A DNA stretch of 64,000 bases from JAFEDN01 sp963697455 (GCA_963697455.1 CAVOOI010000032.1:124001-188000), one strand, 5' to 3'; counted from the stretch's first letter, positions 44,622 to 53,777 are shown. Numbers and translations: made by a program. The notes: generated from the letters alone by a model not told the origin.

Positions 44622-45606
44622 CGCCCGGACGGCGATCTTCAAGATAGCCACAACCTTGGTTGGATACCGAGCGGGGAATTCGCACCGATGCCCCACGATC
44701 AGCAACGCCGAAAGAAAACTTATCCATCGGAGCAGTCTCGTGTCTACCCGTTAAGCGCAATTCCAGATCCGCACCATATACTTTAATATGCGCATCATGA
44801 TTTTTTTCCAAGGCCTTAATGGCTTTGTGGATAGCGGCCATCCCCTTTTTAGGATCGCGAGTTTCTTTAGTAGAGAAATTAGTGTGTTTGCCGGCGCCGT
44901 TCCAATCTCCTTTAACGGGTTTGGGATGGAGGCGGGCATTGATGTCATAATCTTCACCGATTCGATACAGCAACCAGCGTGCTAGCCATAAGTGATCACA
45001 AACGGTTAATGGATCGGCAGTTTCCGTGCCAATATTCCGGTAACCAATTTGAAATTCCCATTGTCCTGGCATGACTTCAGCATTAGTACCATGAATCATG
45101 ATACCCGCTTCAATGCAGGCGGCGGCATGTTCTTCGACCATATGCCGACCAAATACTTCATCAGCTCCGACACCACAATAAAAAGGGCCTTGTGGCGCGG
45201 GATAGCCACGATCAGGCCAGCCTAGCGGTTGTTGACCGCGAAACAAAGTATATTCTTGTTCAAATCCAATCCAGGGATCATGTGCTGCGCCATATTTCTC
45301 CATCACTTCGCGGAGTTTGGCGCGTTTATTGGAAATGTGCGGAGTATTGTCCGGATTCATGACTTCGCAGAGTACTAAATAATTATCACCACTCAGTAAT
45401 GGATCGCTGACAAAACAAACCGGATTTAACAGTAAGTCGGAATCACGGCCCTGAGATTGATAGGTAGAGGAGCCATCGAAATTCCATTCTGGAAAATCTT
45501 TCAAGCTCATCTCGCCTGGCGGATGAGCCAGCATTTTTACTTTCGAACGTAATGCTTGTGAAGGTTCGGTGCCGTCAATCCAGATATAAGTCGCTTGTGT
45601 AATCAT
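44563..45606 (-). CDS. glnA: Glutamine synthetase, eukaryotic-type GSII
   Basis: Forms glutamine from glutamate, ammonia and ATP. At 347 residues it is much shorter than the usual bacterial GSI (about 470) and matches GSII: YIWIDGT, WNFDGSSTYQS, IGFEQEYTLF, NAEVMPGQWEFQIG, KGDWNGAGKHTNFST and FGVADRGASVRIPR. The adenylylation loop of GSI is absent, so GlnE-type control is not expected. AAGGAG lies eight bases before the ATG at 45606, which decides the start over the TTG at 45612. GSII occurs in several bacterial lineages including Legionella relatives. Confidence 0.94.
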   Translation of the reverse strand: MITQATYIWIDGTEPSQALRSKVKMLAHPPGEMSLKDFPEWNFDGSSTYQSQGRDSDLLLNPVCFVSDPLLSGDNYLVLCEVMNPDNTPHISNKRAKLREVMEKYGAAHDPWIGFEQEYTLFRGQQPLGWPDRGYPAPQGPFYCGVGADEVFGRHMVEEHAAACIEAGIMIHGTNAEVMPGQWEFQIGYRNIGTETADPLTVCDHLWLARWLLYRIGEDYDINARLHPKPVKGDWNGAGKHTNFSTKETRDPKKGMAAIHKAIKALEKNHDAHIKVYGADLELRLTGRHETAPMDKFSFGVADRGASVRIPRSVSNQGCGYLEDRRPGANANPYEVAAILVQTVCGD

Positions 45607-45668
45607 GTGCAAAACTCCTTTAAAAATTCTGGAGATATTCTAGCGCAATAAAGCACGATTTTCTACAT

Positions 45669-47132
45669 TTAAACAGGAAGATCTTTGCGGATTAATTTAT
45701 TTAACCAAGGCGTGAGGATTAAAGTGAGAAGCGCCGCTCCAAAGCCCAGCAAAGCATAATTTTGAAAAGCATGCGCGTAAATTGAATTGGTCACTAGTGT
45801 ATTATTAATCATCTCTTTAGGGACGCTGGCCTGTTTTCCTAAGTATCCCGCTAATAACCCGCCATAACTCAAACCTAAAAACCAAACACCCATCATCACT
45901 CCCACCAATTTAGGTGGTGCGAGTTGAGTGACCATGGATAAACCAATAGGGGAAAGCATTAACTCGCCAATAGTGATGAACAAATAAGAAAGCACGACCC
46001 AATATGGGCCGATTAACCCATTGCTGCGTGGAGTATGTGCGCCGACCACCAATATTTGTAAGGCGATGGCAATGATTGCCAGCGCCAAGGTAAATTGTAA
46101 ACTGCGAGAAACTATTTTTTGTTTTTCGTGCAATTTTCGCCAGCTTATCGCGAATAGCGGACTTAAGATAAGGATAAATAACGATTCTAAAGAAAGAAAC
46201 ACCATCGGGGGGATAGTATATCCGAATATAACCCGGTCAACGTTGCGGTCAATGAATATATTAGCGACTAAAAATATTTGGAAATAGATAGCCCAAAAAG
46301 CGATGGAAATAATAATTAATATTAATAGCGCTAACATTTTTTGTCGCGCTAATTTTTCTAGGCGGAAGGTGACGATAGCCAGCATGAATAATACGATGAT
46401 TCCGAATATCATCAAAATGATATTGCCTGCATTAGCCAGTTTGAGCAGATGGTAGCACGCCGCTGTTCCTAAAATAATGATCGGGATAAACGAACCTTTT
46501 TGTTTCAGCCAGGTTATCCATCCGGAACGGGAAGCTACCAACTGTGGAGGCATCCCTTTGTTATCATAAAACCGGTATCCCCAACGGAAGAAGCCGATGG
46601 CTAATATCAATCCGAGAGTAGCTGCCGCAAAACAAGCATGCCAGCCAAATCTTTGTTGAATAAATCCGGAGCTCAGCGTGGACAACATAATGCCCAGATT
46701 AAAGGCCATGTAATAAATAGTGAATCCGGCATCGCGCCGTGGGTCATCTTCATGATAGAACTGACCCAAAAAGCTGGATATGTTGGGCTTCAGAAATCCC
46801 GTGCCCAAAATAATGACGGCCAAGCCTAAGTACATGGCAACTTCTTTGTTGGCGATAGGAAATGTCAACAATGCATAACCTGCGAATAACAGATACGCGC
46901 CGAGTAAAATAGTGTGCCGGAAGCCTAATAACCGATCTGCGCATAATCCACCCAGAATAGGGGAAATGTATACTAAAGCAGTAAATTGGCCCATGATGAC
47001 GTATGACTGGGCATCGGCAAAGTTAAGCACTTTGGTCATATAAAAAATGAGCAATCCTTGGATAATATAGAGTCCAAAGCGTTCCCACATTTCGGTGAGT
47101 GAAAGAGCTATTAGGGCGCGTGGTTGTTTCAT
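45669..47132 (-). CDS. Proton-dependent oligopeptide transporter (POT family)
   Basis: A 487-residue inner-membrane transporter with about 12-14 hydrophobic segments. The ExxER motif is in SLTEMWERFGLYIIQGLLIFYM, and GGLCADRLLGFRHTILLGAYLLF and FTIYYMAFNLGIMLSTLSSGF match the PTR2 signatures. It imports di- and tripeptides with protons and fits amino-acid scavenging together with putA and artPJQM. It lies 62 bases downstream of glnA on the same strand... in genomic order it is transcribed towards glnA. Confidence 0.92.
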   Translation of the reverse strand: MKQPRALIALSLTEMWERFGLYIIQGLLIFYMTKVLNFADAQSYVIMGQFTALVYISPILGGLCADRLLGFRHTILLGAYLLFAGYALLTFPIANKEVAMYLGLAVIILGTGFLKPNISSFLGQFYHEDDPRRDAGFTIYYMAFNLGIMLSTLSSGFIQQRFGWHACFAAATLGLILAIGFFRWGYRFYDNKGMPPQLVASRSGWITWLKQKGSFIPIIILGTAACYHLLKLANAGNIILMIFGIIVLFMLAIVTFRLEKLARQKMLALLILIIISIAFWAIYFQIFLVANIFIDRNVDRVIFGYTIPPMVFLSLESLFILILSPLFAISWRKLHEKQKIVSRSLQFTLALAIIAIALQILVVGAHTPRSNGLIGPYWVVLSYLFITIGELMLSPIGLSMVTQLAPPKLVGVMMGVWFLGLSYGGLLAGYLGKQASVPKEMINNTLVTNSIYAHAFQNYALLGFGAALLTLILTPWLNKLIRKDLPV

Positions 47133-47190
47133 ATCTGATCAAGGCTACCAAAACAATGCGAGGGGGTCAAGCAAGAATTAAATGGTCTCG

Positions 47191-47601
47191 TTAAGTCAGA
47201 ACTGAAACATAATCATTTTTGGCATATTCAATAATTTTTTTATCATGAGTTAATAAAGTGAGTTGATGTATACGTGCGGTGGCGACAATTAATCGGTCAG
47301 CCGGATCGCCATGAAAATCGCCGGGTAGCTGAGCACTTTCTGATGCAATTTCCGGAGTGAGTGGCAATAGTTCAATGCCGGGTAATGCCAACGCGTCGTT
47401 AATCCAAGATAAAACTGGTTTTTCCAGGTGGAGGCGTCCTTTCATGGCTAGCATACTGATTTCCCAGGTGGTTATGGCGGCAATACCTACCAGACTATTT
47501 TGCGCGGCTTCATTGATCAGTTTTGGCCATTGAGGATTTAAATCAGGACTCCCTTCCATAAGCCAAATCCAAACATGAGTATCTAAAAGCAATCCTTTCA
47601 T
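47191..47601 (-). CDS. VapC-like PIN-domain toxin
   Basis: A 136-residue PIN RNase: LLLDTHVWIWLM (D7), the glutamate of TTWEISMLAMKGRL and the aspartates of GDPADRLIVATAR. The WEISML...GRL and FHGDPADR phrases mark the subgroup paired with Phd-type antitoxins. Its start overlaps the antitoxin stop by four bases. Confidence 0.88.
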   Translation of the reverse strand: MKGLLLDTHVWIWLMEGSPDLNPQWPKLINEAAQNSLVGIAAITTWEISMLAMKGRLHLEKPVLSWINDALALPGIELLPLTPEIASESAQLPGDFHGDPADRLIVATARIHQLTLLTHDKKIIEYAKNDYVSVLT

Positions 47602-47828
47602 GTTTCAACATCCCAGTGTTCATCAATGGGGTGAAGAATATCACCATTGATGTGGACAGTGCCTTTCAATGCGCCGAATAAATTAAGTGGTTCTTCTTCT
47701 ATAGGAACCAACTTAGCGATGGGGAGGCCGTGTTTAGTAATAATTAAAGATTTATGCTTATTTTTAACCTCATCCATTAATTGTAAGCATTGAGCCTTAA
47801 ATTGCGCGGCAGCTATTCTTTTGATCAT
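47598..47828 (-). CDS. Phd/YefM-family antitoxin
   Basis: A 76-residue antitoxin with AAAQFKAQCLQLMDEV and SLIITKHGLPIAKLVP, the Phd DNA-binding and dimer segments, then an acidic tail. AGGAGG lies just before the ATG at 47828. It is paired with the PIN toxin downstream and sits under the palindromic operator at 47845-47866. Confidence 0.88.
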   Translation of the reverse strand: MIKRIAAAQFKAQCLQLMDEVKNKHKSLIITKHGLPIAKLVPIEEEPLNLFGALKGTVHINGDILHPIDEHWDVET

Positions 47829-47844
47829 CAACCCTCCTAATTAA

Positions 47845-47866
47845 ATGACTATAGTCATATGACTAT
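47845..47866. promoter_or_regulatory. Interlocked palindromes in the phd/vapC promoter
   Basis: ATGACTATAGTCAT (47845-47858) and ATAGTCATATGACTAT (47851-47866) are perfect, overlapping palindromes. On the minus strand TTGACT (47895-47900) and TATAAT (47872-47877), 17 bases apart, place the transcription start inside the palindromes, so binding by Phd would block initiation. Confidence 0.75.
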
Positions 47867-48068
47867 GGTTAATTATAAAAGAAAAAAACGATGCAGTCAA
47901 CTCTCGCCGTCTTGCCCCAGCCGAACTAGCGGAGGTTGTAAAGCTCGCGCTTTACGTGAGGGCTTGGCGCCTTTAATTGTTGAAAGCGCGATCCTTTAGA
48001 TTCTCTGCAAGCTTATGCCGGATTATGTTTAGGGAAGAAGTTAAGACTGAAAATTGGGTGCGTAATAA

Positions 48069-48476
48069 TCATATCAATTGCACACCTAACCGTTGAGCGG
48101 CATCCTGGAGTTGTTTATCTTTAGTGGCTAAGGGTAAGCTGGAACGCAAAGCTAATTCTAAATACGCTGCATCATAAGTAGTTAATCGCTCGCGGTAAGC
48201 TAAAGAAACAATTTCATTAAAACTTTTGTCCATGGTTTCCAAATCAATCTGAATGTTGATGGATTTAAACATATCCAAAAATTGAATCATCTCTGCGTAA
48301 GAAATCCGTTTACGACGCTGTGCGGATAATAATATATTACTTATTTCCAGCGGCCAAATTGCCGGAACTCTCGCAGTTTCTTGTTCTAATCTTTCTAATA
48401 AGACCGTTGTTCTGGGGGTAGTCTCATCAGCAAAGCACCATGAAAGAGCTATAGAAGCATCTAAAACAAATCCCAT
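48069..48476 (-). CDS. VapC-like PIN-domain toxin
   Basis: A 135-residue PIN RNase: GFVLDASIALSWCFADE (D6), the glutamate of WPLEISNILLSA and the aspartate of TTYDAAYLELA. Typical VapC of the Phd-linked group. It starts on the last base of its antitoxin gene. The 190 bases between this gene's end and the neighbouring module hold no reading frame I can assign. Confidence 0.88.
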   Translation of the reverse strand: MGFVLDASIALSWCFADETTPRTTVLLERLEQETARVPAIWPLEISNILLSAQRRKRISYAEMIQFLDMFKSINIQIDLETMDKSFNEIVSLAYRERLTTYDAAYLELALRSSLPLATKDKQLQDAAQRLGVQLI

Positions 48477-48715
48477 TATTTTCTGCCTTCATCGCGTAAT
48501 TCTTTCCAGTCTAAACCACCTAGAGTATGTGCTTGCGCCAGTATTTTGAAGCGTTGAATGTTCTCTTTGATTCGCTCAAGATCAACTCCCGCCACGGGAA
48601 TTAAACGGGCGACCGGGTGGTTATGTTTAGTAATAATGATTTGTTCCCCCTTTTCCACTTGCTCTAGCAAAGCAGAGAAATGCGTTTTAGCCTGAAATGC
48701 TCCGATAATTTGCAT
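48476..48715 (-). CDS. Phd/YefM-family antitoxin
   Basis: A 79-residue antitoxin: IIGAFQAKTHFSALLEQVEKGEQIIITKHNHPVARLIP is the Phd fold, and the C-terminal half has the helical HTLGGLDWKELRDEGRK that binds PIN toxins. TATGAGGTAA lies just before the ATG on its strand. It is the second Phd/PIN module within 1.6 kb. Confidence 0.9.
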   Translation of the reverse strand: MQIIGAFQAKTHFSALLEQVEKGEQIIITKHNHPVARLIPVAGVDLERIKENIQRFKILAQAHTLGGLDWKELRDEGRK

Positions 48716-48856
48716 ATATTACCTCATAGATACACTAGTTTAAGTCTAGTCTATTGAAGATAGCAGGTCAAGCATTGTGGGTAATGGTATGAGCCCTGCT
48801 TGACCCCCAGCCGTTGACAAGATAAAGTGGCCTAAATCCACAAGAGTGATTATTTT

Positions 48857-50215
48857 ATGACTTTATTGGTGGCTGTGATCGGGGCAATTTTGGCCGTGTT
48901 TCTGGTGATAGTAATCCATGAATCTGGCCATTTCTTTGTCGCTAAGGCATTTGGTGTAAAAGTGCTGCGCTTTTCTATTGGGTTTGGCAAACCGCTGTGG
49001 AAGCACGTGAGCCGCAGTGGCACTGAATATATTTTAGCCATTCTCCCATTAGGCGGTTATGTAAAGATGCTGGACGACCGGGAGATGCATGTTTCCAAAC
49101 TAGAATCGCGCCGCGCCTATAATCAGCAACCTTTATTGGTGCGCATGGCCATTGTACTAGCTGGGCCTATTACTAATTTTCTGTTAGCGATCCTGGTTTT
49201 TTGGATTATCTTTTTACTGGGCGTTTCCTATATTAAACCGGTAATCGGCCAGGTTATTCCGCAATCGATTGCGGACCACTCTGGATTGCAAGCAGGCGAG
49301 ACTATTAAAGCGATCAACACTCGGCCAGTCGGGCAATGGCAACAGGTGGTAACTCAGTTAATCGAACAAATCGGCGACCACCGGGAATTAAATATCACCA
49401 CTCAATCTCCAAATAGCACTGTGCAGCAAACTCACTGGATTTCATTGGCAGAATGGAAGCTGACTGGCAGACAACCTGATCCCCTGCACAGTTTAGGGTT
49501 AGTCCCGTTTCAACCTCAGTTTCCTGCTATAATCGATAAAGTGATGACACATTCTCCCGCAGCCCGGGATGGGTTGCAGCCCAGCGATGAAATTATTAAG
49601 ATAAATAATCAACCGGTTGCCGATTGGCAAACGGCTTCTGAATATATTCGGCATCATCCAAACGAAGAGTTAGTGTTCACAGTAAGGCAAGGAAAAAATG
49701 TTCGTGAAGTGAACGTGCAGTTGGACAGCCAAACCCAAAAAGGCCAGCAAATAGGTTATTTGGGAGTCGAAGTAAAAGCCCCCAACTGGCCCAAGGAAAT
49801 GATTGAGAGCCCCCATTATTCTGTGATTAGCGCGTGGACGCCGGCGTGGCAACAAACTTGGGATTTAATAAAATTTAATTGGATAGTGCTAGGAAAGATG
49901 CTTAGTGCTAAAATTTCTTTAGAAACTTTAGGTGGGCCCATTACTATTTTCCGGTCTGCTGGAGCAGCTTCACAAGCCGGTTTAAAGGTTTATCTAGGTT
50001 TTATTGGCTTTATTAGTGTCACGCTAGGATTTATTAATATTTTACCAATTCCGGGTTTAGATGGCGGACATTTTTTATTTCAGGTCATAGAGGGTATAAT
50101 TCGTAGACCGATATCCGAGAGATATCAGATGTTAATGTTAAAGTTAGGCATTATCTTGATCATTCTTTTAGTTCTGCAAGGGACGATCAATGATATAATA
50201 CGTTTATTTGCATGA
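48857..50215 (+). CDS. rseP: Site-2 zinc metalloprotease RseP
   Basis: A 452-residue inner-membrane intramembrane protease that cleaves anti-sigma factors and remnant signal peptides. HESGH at 21-25 is the zinc motif. Two PDZ domains (about 115-195 and 205-285) follow, then the third ligand in PIPGLDGGHFLF and terminal transmembrane helices. In most relatives rseP sits between dxr and bamA; neither is adjacent here. Confidence 0.95.
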   Translation: MTLLVAVIGAILAVFLVIVIHESGHFFVAKAFGVKVLRFSIGFGKPLWKHVSRSGTEYILAILPLGGYVKMLDDREMHVSKLESRRAYNQQPLLVRMAIVLAGPITNFLLAILVFWIIFLLGVSYIKPVIGQVIPQSIADHSGLQAGETIKAINTRPVGQWQQVVTQLIEQIGDHRELNITTQSPNSTVQQTHWISLAEWKLTGRQPDPLHSLGLVPFQPQFPAIIDKVMTHSPAARDGLQPSDEIIKINNQPVADWQTASEYIRHHPNEELVFTVRQGKNVREVNVQLDSQTQKGQQIGYLGVEVKAPNWPKEMIESPHYSVISAWTPAWQQTWDLIKFNWIVLGKMLSAKISLETLGGPITIFRSAGAASQAGLKVYLGFIGFISVTLGFINILPIPGLDGGHFLFQVIEGIIRRPISERYQMLMLKLGIILIILLVLQGTINDIIRLFA

Positions 50216-50225
50216 GGATTTTTAT

Positions 50226-50858
50226 ATGAATATGCAGCAAATTGTAAAAATTTTGTGCGGCGGCTCGTTGGTAATGTTAATGTTAGGGCTTAATGGATGT
50301 TCATCAACGAATGGTCCTGCGCCTATTTCCGAAGCTAATCCCGCTATGCCGTCTTCTCCGTCTTTCGCTTCTTCAGCCGTTTGTGCTAATAACCCCTTCT
50401 TACAAAAATACCAATGTTCATTTATTCGAGTGGAGCAGGCAGCACGTACAGGTGACCCTGATGCCCAATACGCTTTAGGATATTTGTATTATTATGGTAT
50501 TGGCACAACCCAAGACCGGCAAACAGGCTTAGTCTGGATCAGAAAGGCTGCCGCCCAAGGTCAGACTGTGGCGCAAGATGCTTTGAAAGCCTTATCGGGA
50601 ACTTCTTCAAGTTCTCCGGCGAAGAGTGCCGCTCCTCAGAATAGTGGGGGAGGAAGTACTAATTCAACCAGCCCTGCGAGTACTACCACTCCCGGTAATT
50701 CCAGTAGCCCAACTACCAGCGCGCCAGCAGCCAGTACTCCTGCTAAACCGGACCGGCCGCTAACGGATTACTTACCTAATTACGGTGAAAAACGGGTTGA
50801 TACCACCAGTACACCCCCGATGGTTAATTTGTCCGCCCCGCCGGCAGCGCAACAATAA
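50226..50858 (+). CDS. Lipoprotein with a Sel1-like repeat
   Basis: About 210 residues. A hydrophobic leader ends in the lipobox LNGC, so it is lipidated. A Sel1-type TPR repeat is seen at about 70-115: DAQYALGYLYYYGIGTTQDRQTGLVWIRKAAAQGQ. A long Ser/Thr/Pro/Ala-rich tail follows. AGGA lies just before the ATG at 50226; the start overlapping rseP at 50208 is less likely. Sel1 lipoproteins often mediate envelope-protein interactions. It may be translated with rseP. Confidence 0.8.
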   Translation: MNMQQIVKILCGGSLVMLMLGLNGCSSTNGPAPISEANPAMPSSPSFASSAVCANNPFLQKYQCSFIRVEQAARTGDPDAQYALGYLYYYGIGTTQDRQTGLVWIRKAAAQGQTVAQDALKALSGTSSSSPAKSAAPQNSGGGSTNSTSPASTTTPGNSSSPTTSAPAASTPAKPDRPLTDYLPNYGEKRVDTTSTPPMVNLSAPPAAQQ

Positions 50859-50879
50859 TTTTGATGAGAAAAAAACAAA

Positions 50880-51986
50880 ATGATAAAAATTAACAAAATA
50901 AATTGGACTAATACCCTATTTTTACTATTAACCCCATTAGTCGGGATTGGCGGGACGGTACTACTGGCCATTACCGGGCAGATTCATGTCGCTACGTTGA
51001 TCTTGGCGTTGGTATGGCTGGCGAGTACCGGATTAGCGATTACTGCGGGTTACCACCGTCTTTTTTCCCATCTTACTTACCGCGGCAGCCAAATAGTGCG
51101 GATTCTGTTTCTTTTGTTTGGCGCTGCGGCGTTCCAAGGCAGCGCATTAGAGTGGTGTACCGATCATCGCAACCATCATCGTTATTCAGAAACTGAAAAA
51201 GATCCTTACAATATTGACAAAGGATTTTGGTATGCGCATATCGGCTGGTTAATGGTATTGGACCCGGCTACTCGTGACTTTAGCAATGTTGAGGATTTGG
51301 CGGCTGATAAGTGGGTGAGATGGCAGCACGAATACTGGGGATGGTTGTCAGTGATCTGGGGTTTCGTAGCGCCAACATTGATCGCTGGATTGTGGGGCGA
51401 CTGGTTAGGAGGTTTTATTTTAGCCGGTGTATTGCGCACGGTGGTGAATCATCATTGTACTTTTTGCATCAACTCGGTTTGTCATGTGTTTGGCAAACGG
51501 GTTTATTCATTCGAACAAACCGGACGCGATAACTGGTTTACCGCTTTATTTACCTATGGAGAAGGGTTTCACAATTTTCACCATCAATTTCCTTTAGATT
51601 ACCGGAATGGAATTCGTTTTTACGATTATGATCCAACCAAGTGGTTAATATGGCTATTTTATCGGATGGGTCTAGCTTCTGACTTAAAAAAAATCAGTGT
51701 TTCCTGTATGACTCGGTATCGCTTGCGAACCGATGAGCAGGCATTATTGACTAAATTTAAACAACGCTCTGATGTATTAGTAAAATATATACAAGAGCAG
51801 CTGGAACCGTTGCGCATGCAAATTCTGCAGGTAATAACCCGAATTGAGGCGATTGAAAAAGCAGGTAAAATCAAAGAGTATCGTGATCAATTGAAAGTGG
51901 CGCATTCAGAATTGAAATACTCCCTTATGGTCTGGAGCCGCTTAACTAAAGCAAGGCTGTTACGCAATCAATTACTATTGCAATAG
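50880..51986 (+). CDS. Acyl-CoA/acyl-lipid delta-9 fatty acid desaturase
   Basis: A 368-residue membrane di-iron desaturase. Three histidine boxes are visible: GYHRLFSH, DHRNHHRYSE and GEGFHNFHHQFP, with four hydrophobic segments around them. It introduces a cis double bond into saturated acyl chains. The C-terminal 100 residues form a charged, probably coiled-coil region (KFKQRSDVLVKYIQEQLEP) beyond the usual catalytic core. This is an aerobic route alongside the fab operon. Confidence 0.93.
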   Translation: MIKINKINWTNTLFLLLTPLVGIGGTVLLAITGQIHVATLILALVWLASTGLAITAGYHRLFSHLTYRGSQIVRILFLLFGAAAFQGSALEWCTDHRNHHRYSETEKDPYNIDKGFWYAHIGWLMVLDPATRDFSNVEDLAADKWVRWQHEYWGWLSVIWGFVAPTLIAGLWGDWLGGFILAGVLRTVVNHHCTFCINSVCHVFGKRVYSFEQTGRDNWFTALFTYGEGFHNFHHQFPLDYRNGIRFYDYDPTKWLIWLFYRMGLASDLKKISVSCMTRYRLRTDEQALLTKFKQRSDVLVKYIQEQLEPLRMQILQVITRIEAIEKAGKIKEYRDQLKVAHSELKYSLMVWSRLTKARLLRNQLLLQ

Positions 51987-51994
51987 CGCTAAAT

Positions 51995-52024
51995 TTGTCA
52001 TTCCCGCGAAGGCGGGAATGACAA
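51995..52024. terminator. Convergent hairpin between the desaturase gene and ung
   Basis: Thirteen-base perfect arms (TTGTCATTCCCGC and GCGGGAATGACAA) around loop GAAG. Situated between two converging genes, it can act as a bidirectional transcription end. It has the sequence of a widespread dispersed repeat, related to the hairpin at 23609-23628. Confidence 0.7.
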
Positions 52025-52026
52025 GT

Positions 52027-52707
52027 CTATAATTGCCAGTTAATTTCAGTTAACCCCATTTCTTTAAGTAGTTCATTGGCTTTAGAAAAATGTTTGCAGC
52101 CGATAAAACCCCGATGTGCGGACAAAGGTGAAGGGTGGGGAGCTTTTAAGATTCGATGTTTAAATGGATTAATCAAACCGGTCTTCTGTTGAGCCGGCGC
52201 ACCCCATAGTAGAAACACTATTCCTCTAGGATGTTCATTCAGGCATTGGATCACTTTATCAGTAAATAGTTGCCAGCCGATTTTAGCATGGGATTGTGGT
52301 TTGCCAGCCTCTACGCTCAGAGTGGTATTTAACAAAAGCACCCCTTGCTTTGCCCAACTTTCTAAGCAGCCGTGTTTTGGCGGAATGTAGCCTAAATCAT
52401 TTTTCAATTCTAGAAAAATATTTTGTAAGGAGGGTGGAGGTGGCACTCCTGGTTGTACAGAAAATGCCAAGCCATGGGCTTGCTTAGGGCCATGATAAGG
52501 ATCTTGTCCTAATATCACTACGCGGACGTCAGCAAATGGGGTTAATTTAAAGGCGTTAAAGATATCTTTTTGTGCAGGATAAATGGTTTTGCCTGCCGCG
52601 CGTTCCTTTTCCAAAAATTCTAAAATTTTCTTAAAGTATGGTTGCGCTTTTTCCCCGGACAATAATGATTGCCAAGAGATGGTTTGAGCGGGAGAATCCA
52701 TATCCAT
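52027..52707 (-). CDS. ung: Uracil-DNA glycosylase
   Basis: A 226-residue DNA repair enzyme that removes uracil. The water-activating motif is VVILGQDPYHGPKQAHGLAFSV, the uracil-binding region is GVLLLNTTLSVEAG, and the histidine loop is HPSPLSAHRGFIGCKHFSKAN. It follows rlpA on the same strand by nine bases. The start is at 52707 or two codons later. Confidence 0.96.
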   Translation of the reverse strand: MDMDSPAQTISWQSLLSGEKAQPYFKKILEFLEKERAAGKTIYPAQKDIFNAFKLTPFADVRVVILGQDPYHGPKQAHGLAFSVQPGVPPPPSLQNIFLELKNDLGYIPPKHGCLESWAKQGVLLLNTTLSVEAGKPQSHAKIGWQLFTDKVIQCLNEHPRGIVFLLWGAPAQQKTGLINPFKHRILKAPHPSPLSAHRGFIGCKHFSKANELLKEMGLTEINWQL

Positions 52708-52716
52708 ATGGCTTCA

Positions 52717-53574
52717 TTAACTCAATACAGTAATGGTATTACTAAAACCCTGTTGTTGCAGTTTGTCCATCACATTAGATTTTTGCAAATCTTGCAATGG
52801 GCCCACTTGGACTCGGTATAAAGTTTTATCGCTACTCACCATTGGTTCGATTCGAGTCTCTTGGTGAGTTAATTGCGCAACTCTGGATTGGAGTTGTTCA
52901 GCTTTGGCCATTTGATAAAAAGCGCCAACTTGAACATAGACTTGTTTGGTATGGGCAGGTTTAATATGGGCAGGAAGTGATTGCTGAGTATTTTCCGCAT
53001 AAACGATTCCTGGCTGACTGGGACTATCAAAGGTAATCGCTTCCACTTTCACTTTAGCGGTACCTTTTTCTGCATAGCCCAATTTTTTAGCAGCGGCATA
53101 AGACAGATCCATTATCCGGTTGTCCGCAAAAGGGCCGCGGTCATTAACCTTCACAATTACTTTTCGGCCATTTTCTAAGTTGGTGACTCGTACATAGGTA
53201 GGGATGGGCAGGGTAGGGCTGGCTGCAGTCATGGCTAACATATTATAAGGTTCGCGGCTGGAGGTCGGTTTCCCATGGAATTTGGTGCCATACCAGGAAG
53301 CTACACCCACTTTCGAGTAACCTTTGGCGGAACTCATCACATAATACTGCTTACCATGAATGGTATAAAATGGCGGGTTATCATAGGCGTTTATAGCCTC
53401 ATACTTTGGCACGGCATCTTTTAATTGGCTGACATCTACTGGAAATGGCGGTGGGCCATCAGCGGTAGTCACTTTGGGTGTGGATTGCCCTGGCATGGTG
53501 CTACAAGCAGTTAACCCCAGCAAAACTGCTAGTGCAGAAGCAATTAAACGCGAAATTGTAGATATTTTTATCAT
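52717..53574 (-). CDS. rlpA: RlpA-family septal ring lytic transglycosylase lipoprotein
   Basis: A 285-residue lipoprotein. The lipobox LTAC lies at about 21-24. The double-psi beta-barrel domain (about 88-180) has GVASWYGTKFHGKPTSSREPYN and KVNDRGPFADNRIMDLSYAAAKKLG. The C-terminal SPOR domain (about 208-284: KQVYVQVGAFYQMAKAEQL) binds denuded glycan at division sites. Enzymatic activity on stripped glycans is known for some homologues. Confidence 0.93.
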   Translation of the reverse strand: MIKISTISRLIASALAVLLGLTACSTMPGQSTPKVTTADGPPPFPVDVSQLKDAVPKYEAINAYDNPPFYTIHGKQYYVMSSAKGYSKVGVASWYGTKFHGKPTSSREPYNMLAMTAASPTLPIPTYVRVTNLENGRKVIVKVNDRGPFADNRIMDLSYAAAKKLGYAEKGTAKVKVEAITFDSPSQPGIVYAENTQQSLPAHIKPAHTKQVYVQVGAFYQMAKAEQLQSRVAQLTHQETRIEPMVSSDKTLYRVQVGPLQDLQKSNVMDKLQQQGFSNTITVLS

Positions 53575-53680
53575 AACTTGTCCATGTTAGAGTCACATAT
53601 TTGACTTTATAAACGAATTATCTACCGTAATATACCACAATTAATCCATATTGCAATCTACTAGGCTATCTTAAATTTTC

Positions 53681-53777
53681 CCTCCCTTTGTAAAAGAGAG
53701 GTTAGGAGGGATTTATATTTAAAAAAATCCCCCTCAATCCCACGCTTGCACCCTTTGGGTGTTTTCAAAGGGGGAGG
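53681..53777. repeat. Dispersed palindromic repeat upstream of rpsF
   Basis: CCTCCCTTTG at 53681-53690 pairs with CAAAGGGGGAGG at 53766-53777. Inside, GAGGGATTT pairs with AAATCCCCCTC, and CACCC/GGGTG forms a short hairpin near 53749-53761. This purine/pyrimidine-biased fold is typical of small non-coding MITE-type repeats. It occupies much of the 311-base gap between rlpA and rpsF. Confidence 0.6.

Noticed and set aside
47881..48068. Possible gene remnant between the two Phd/PIN modules
   Set aside because: Short fragments can be translated but none matches a family I recognise, and stops are frequent.
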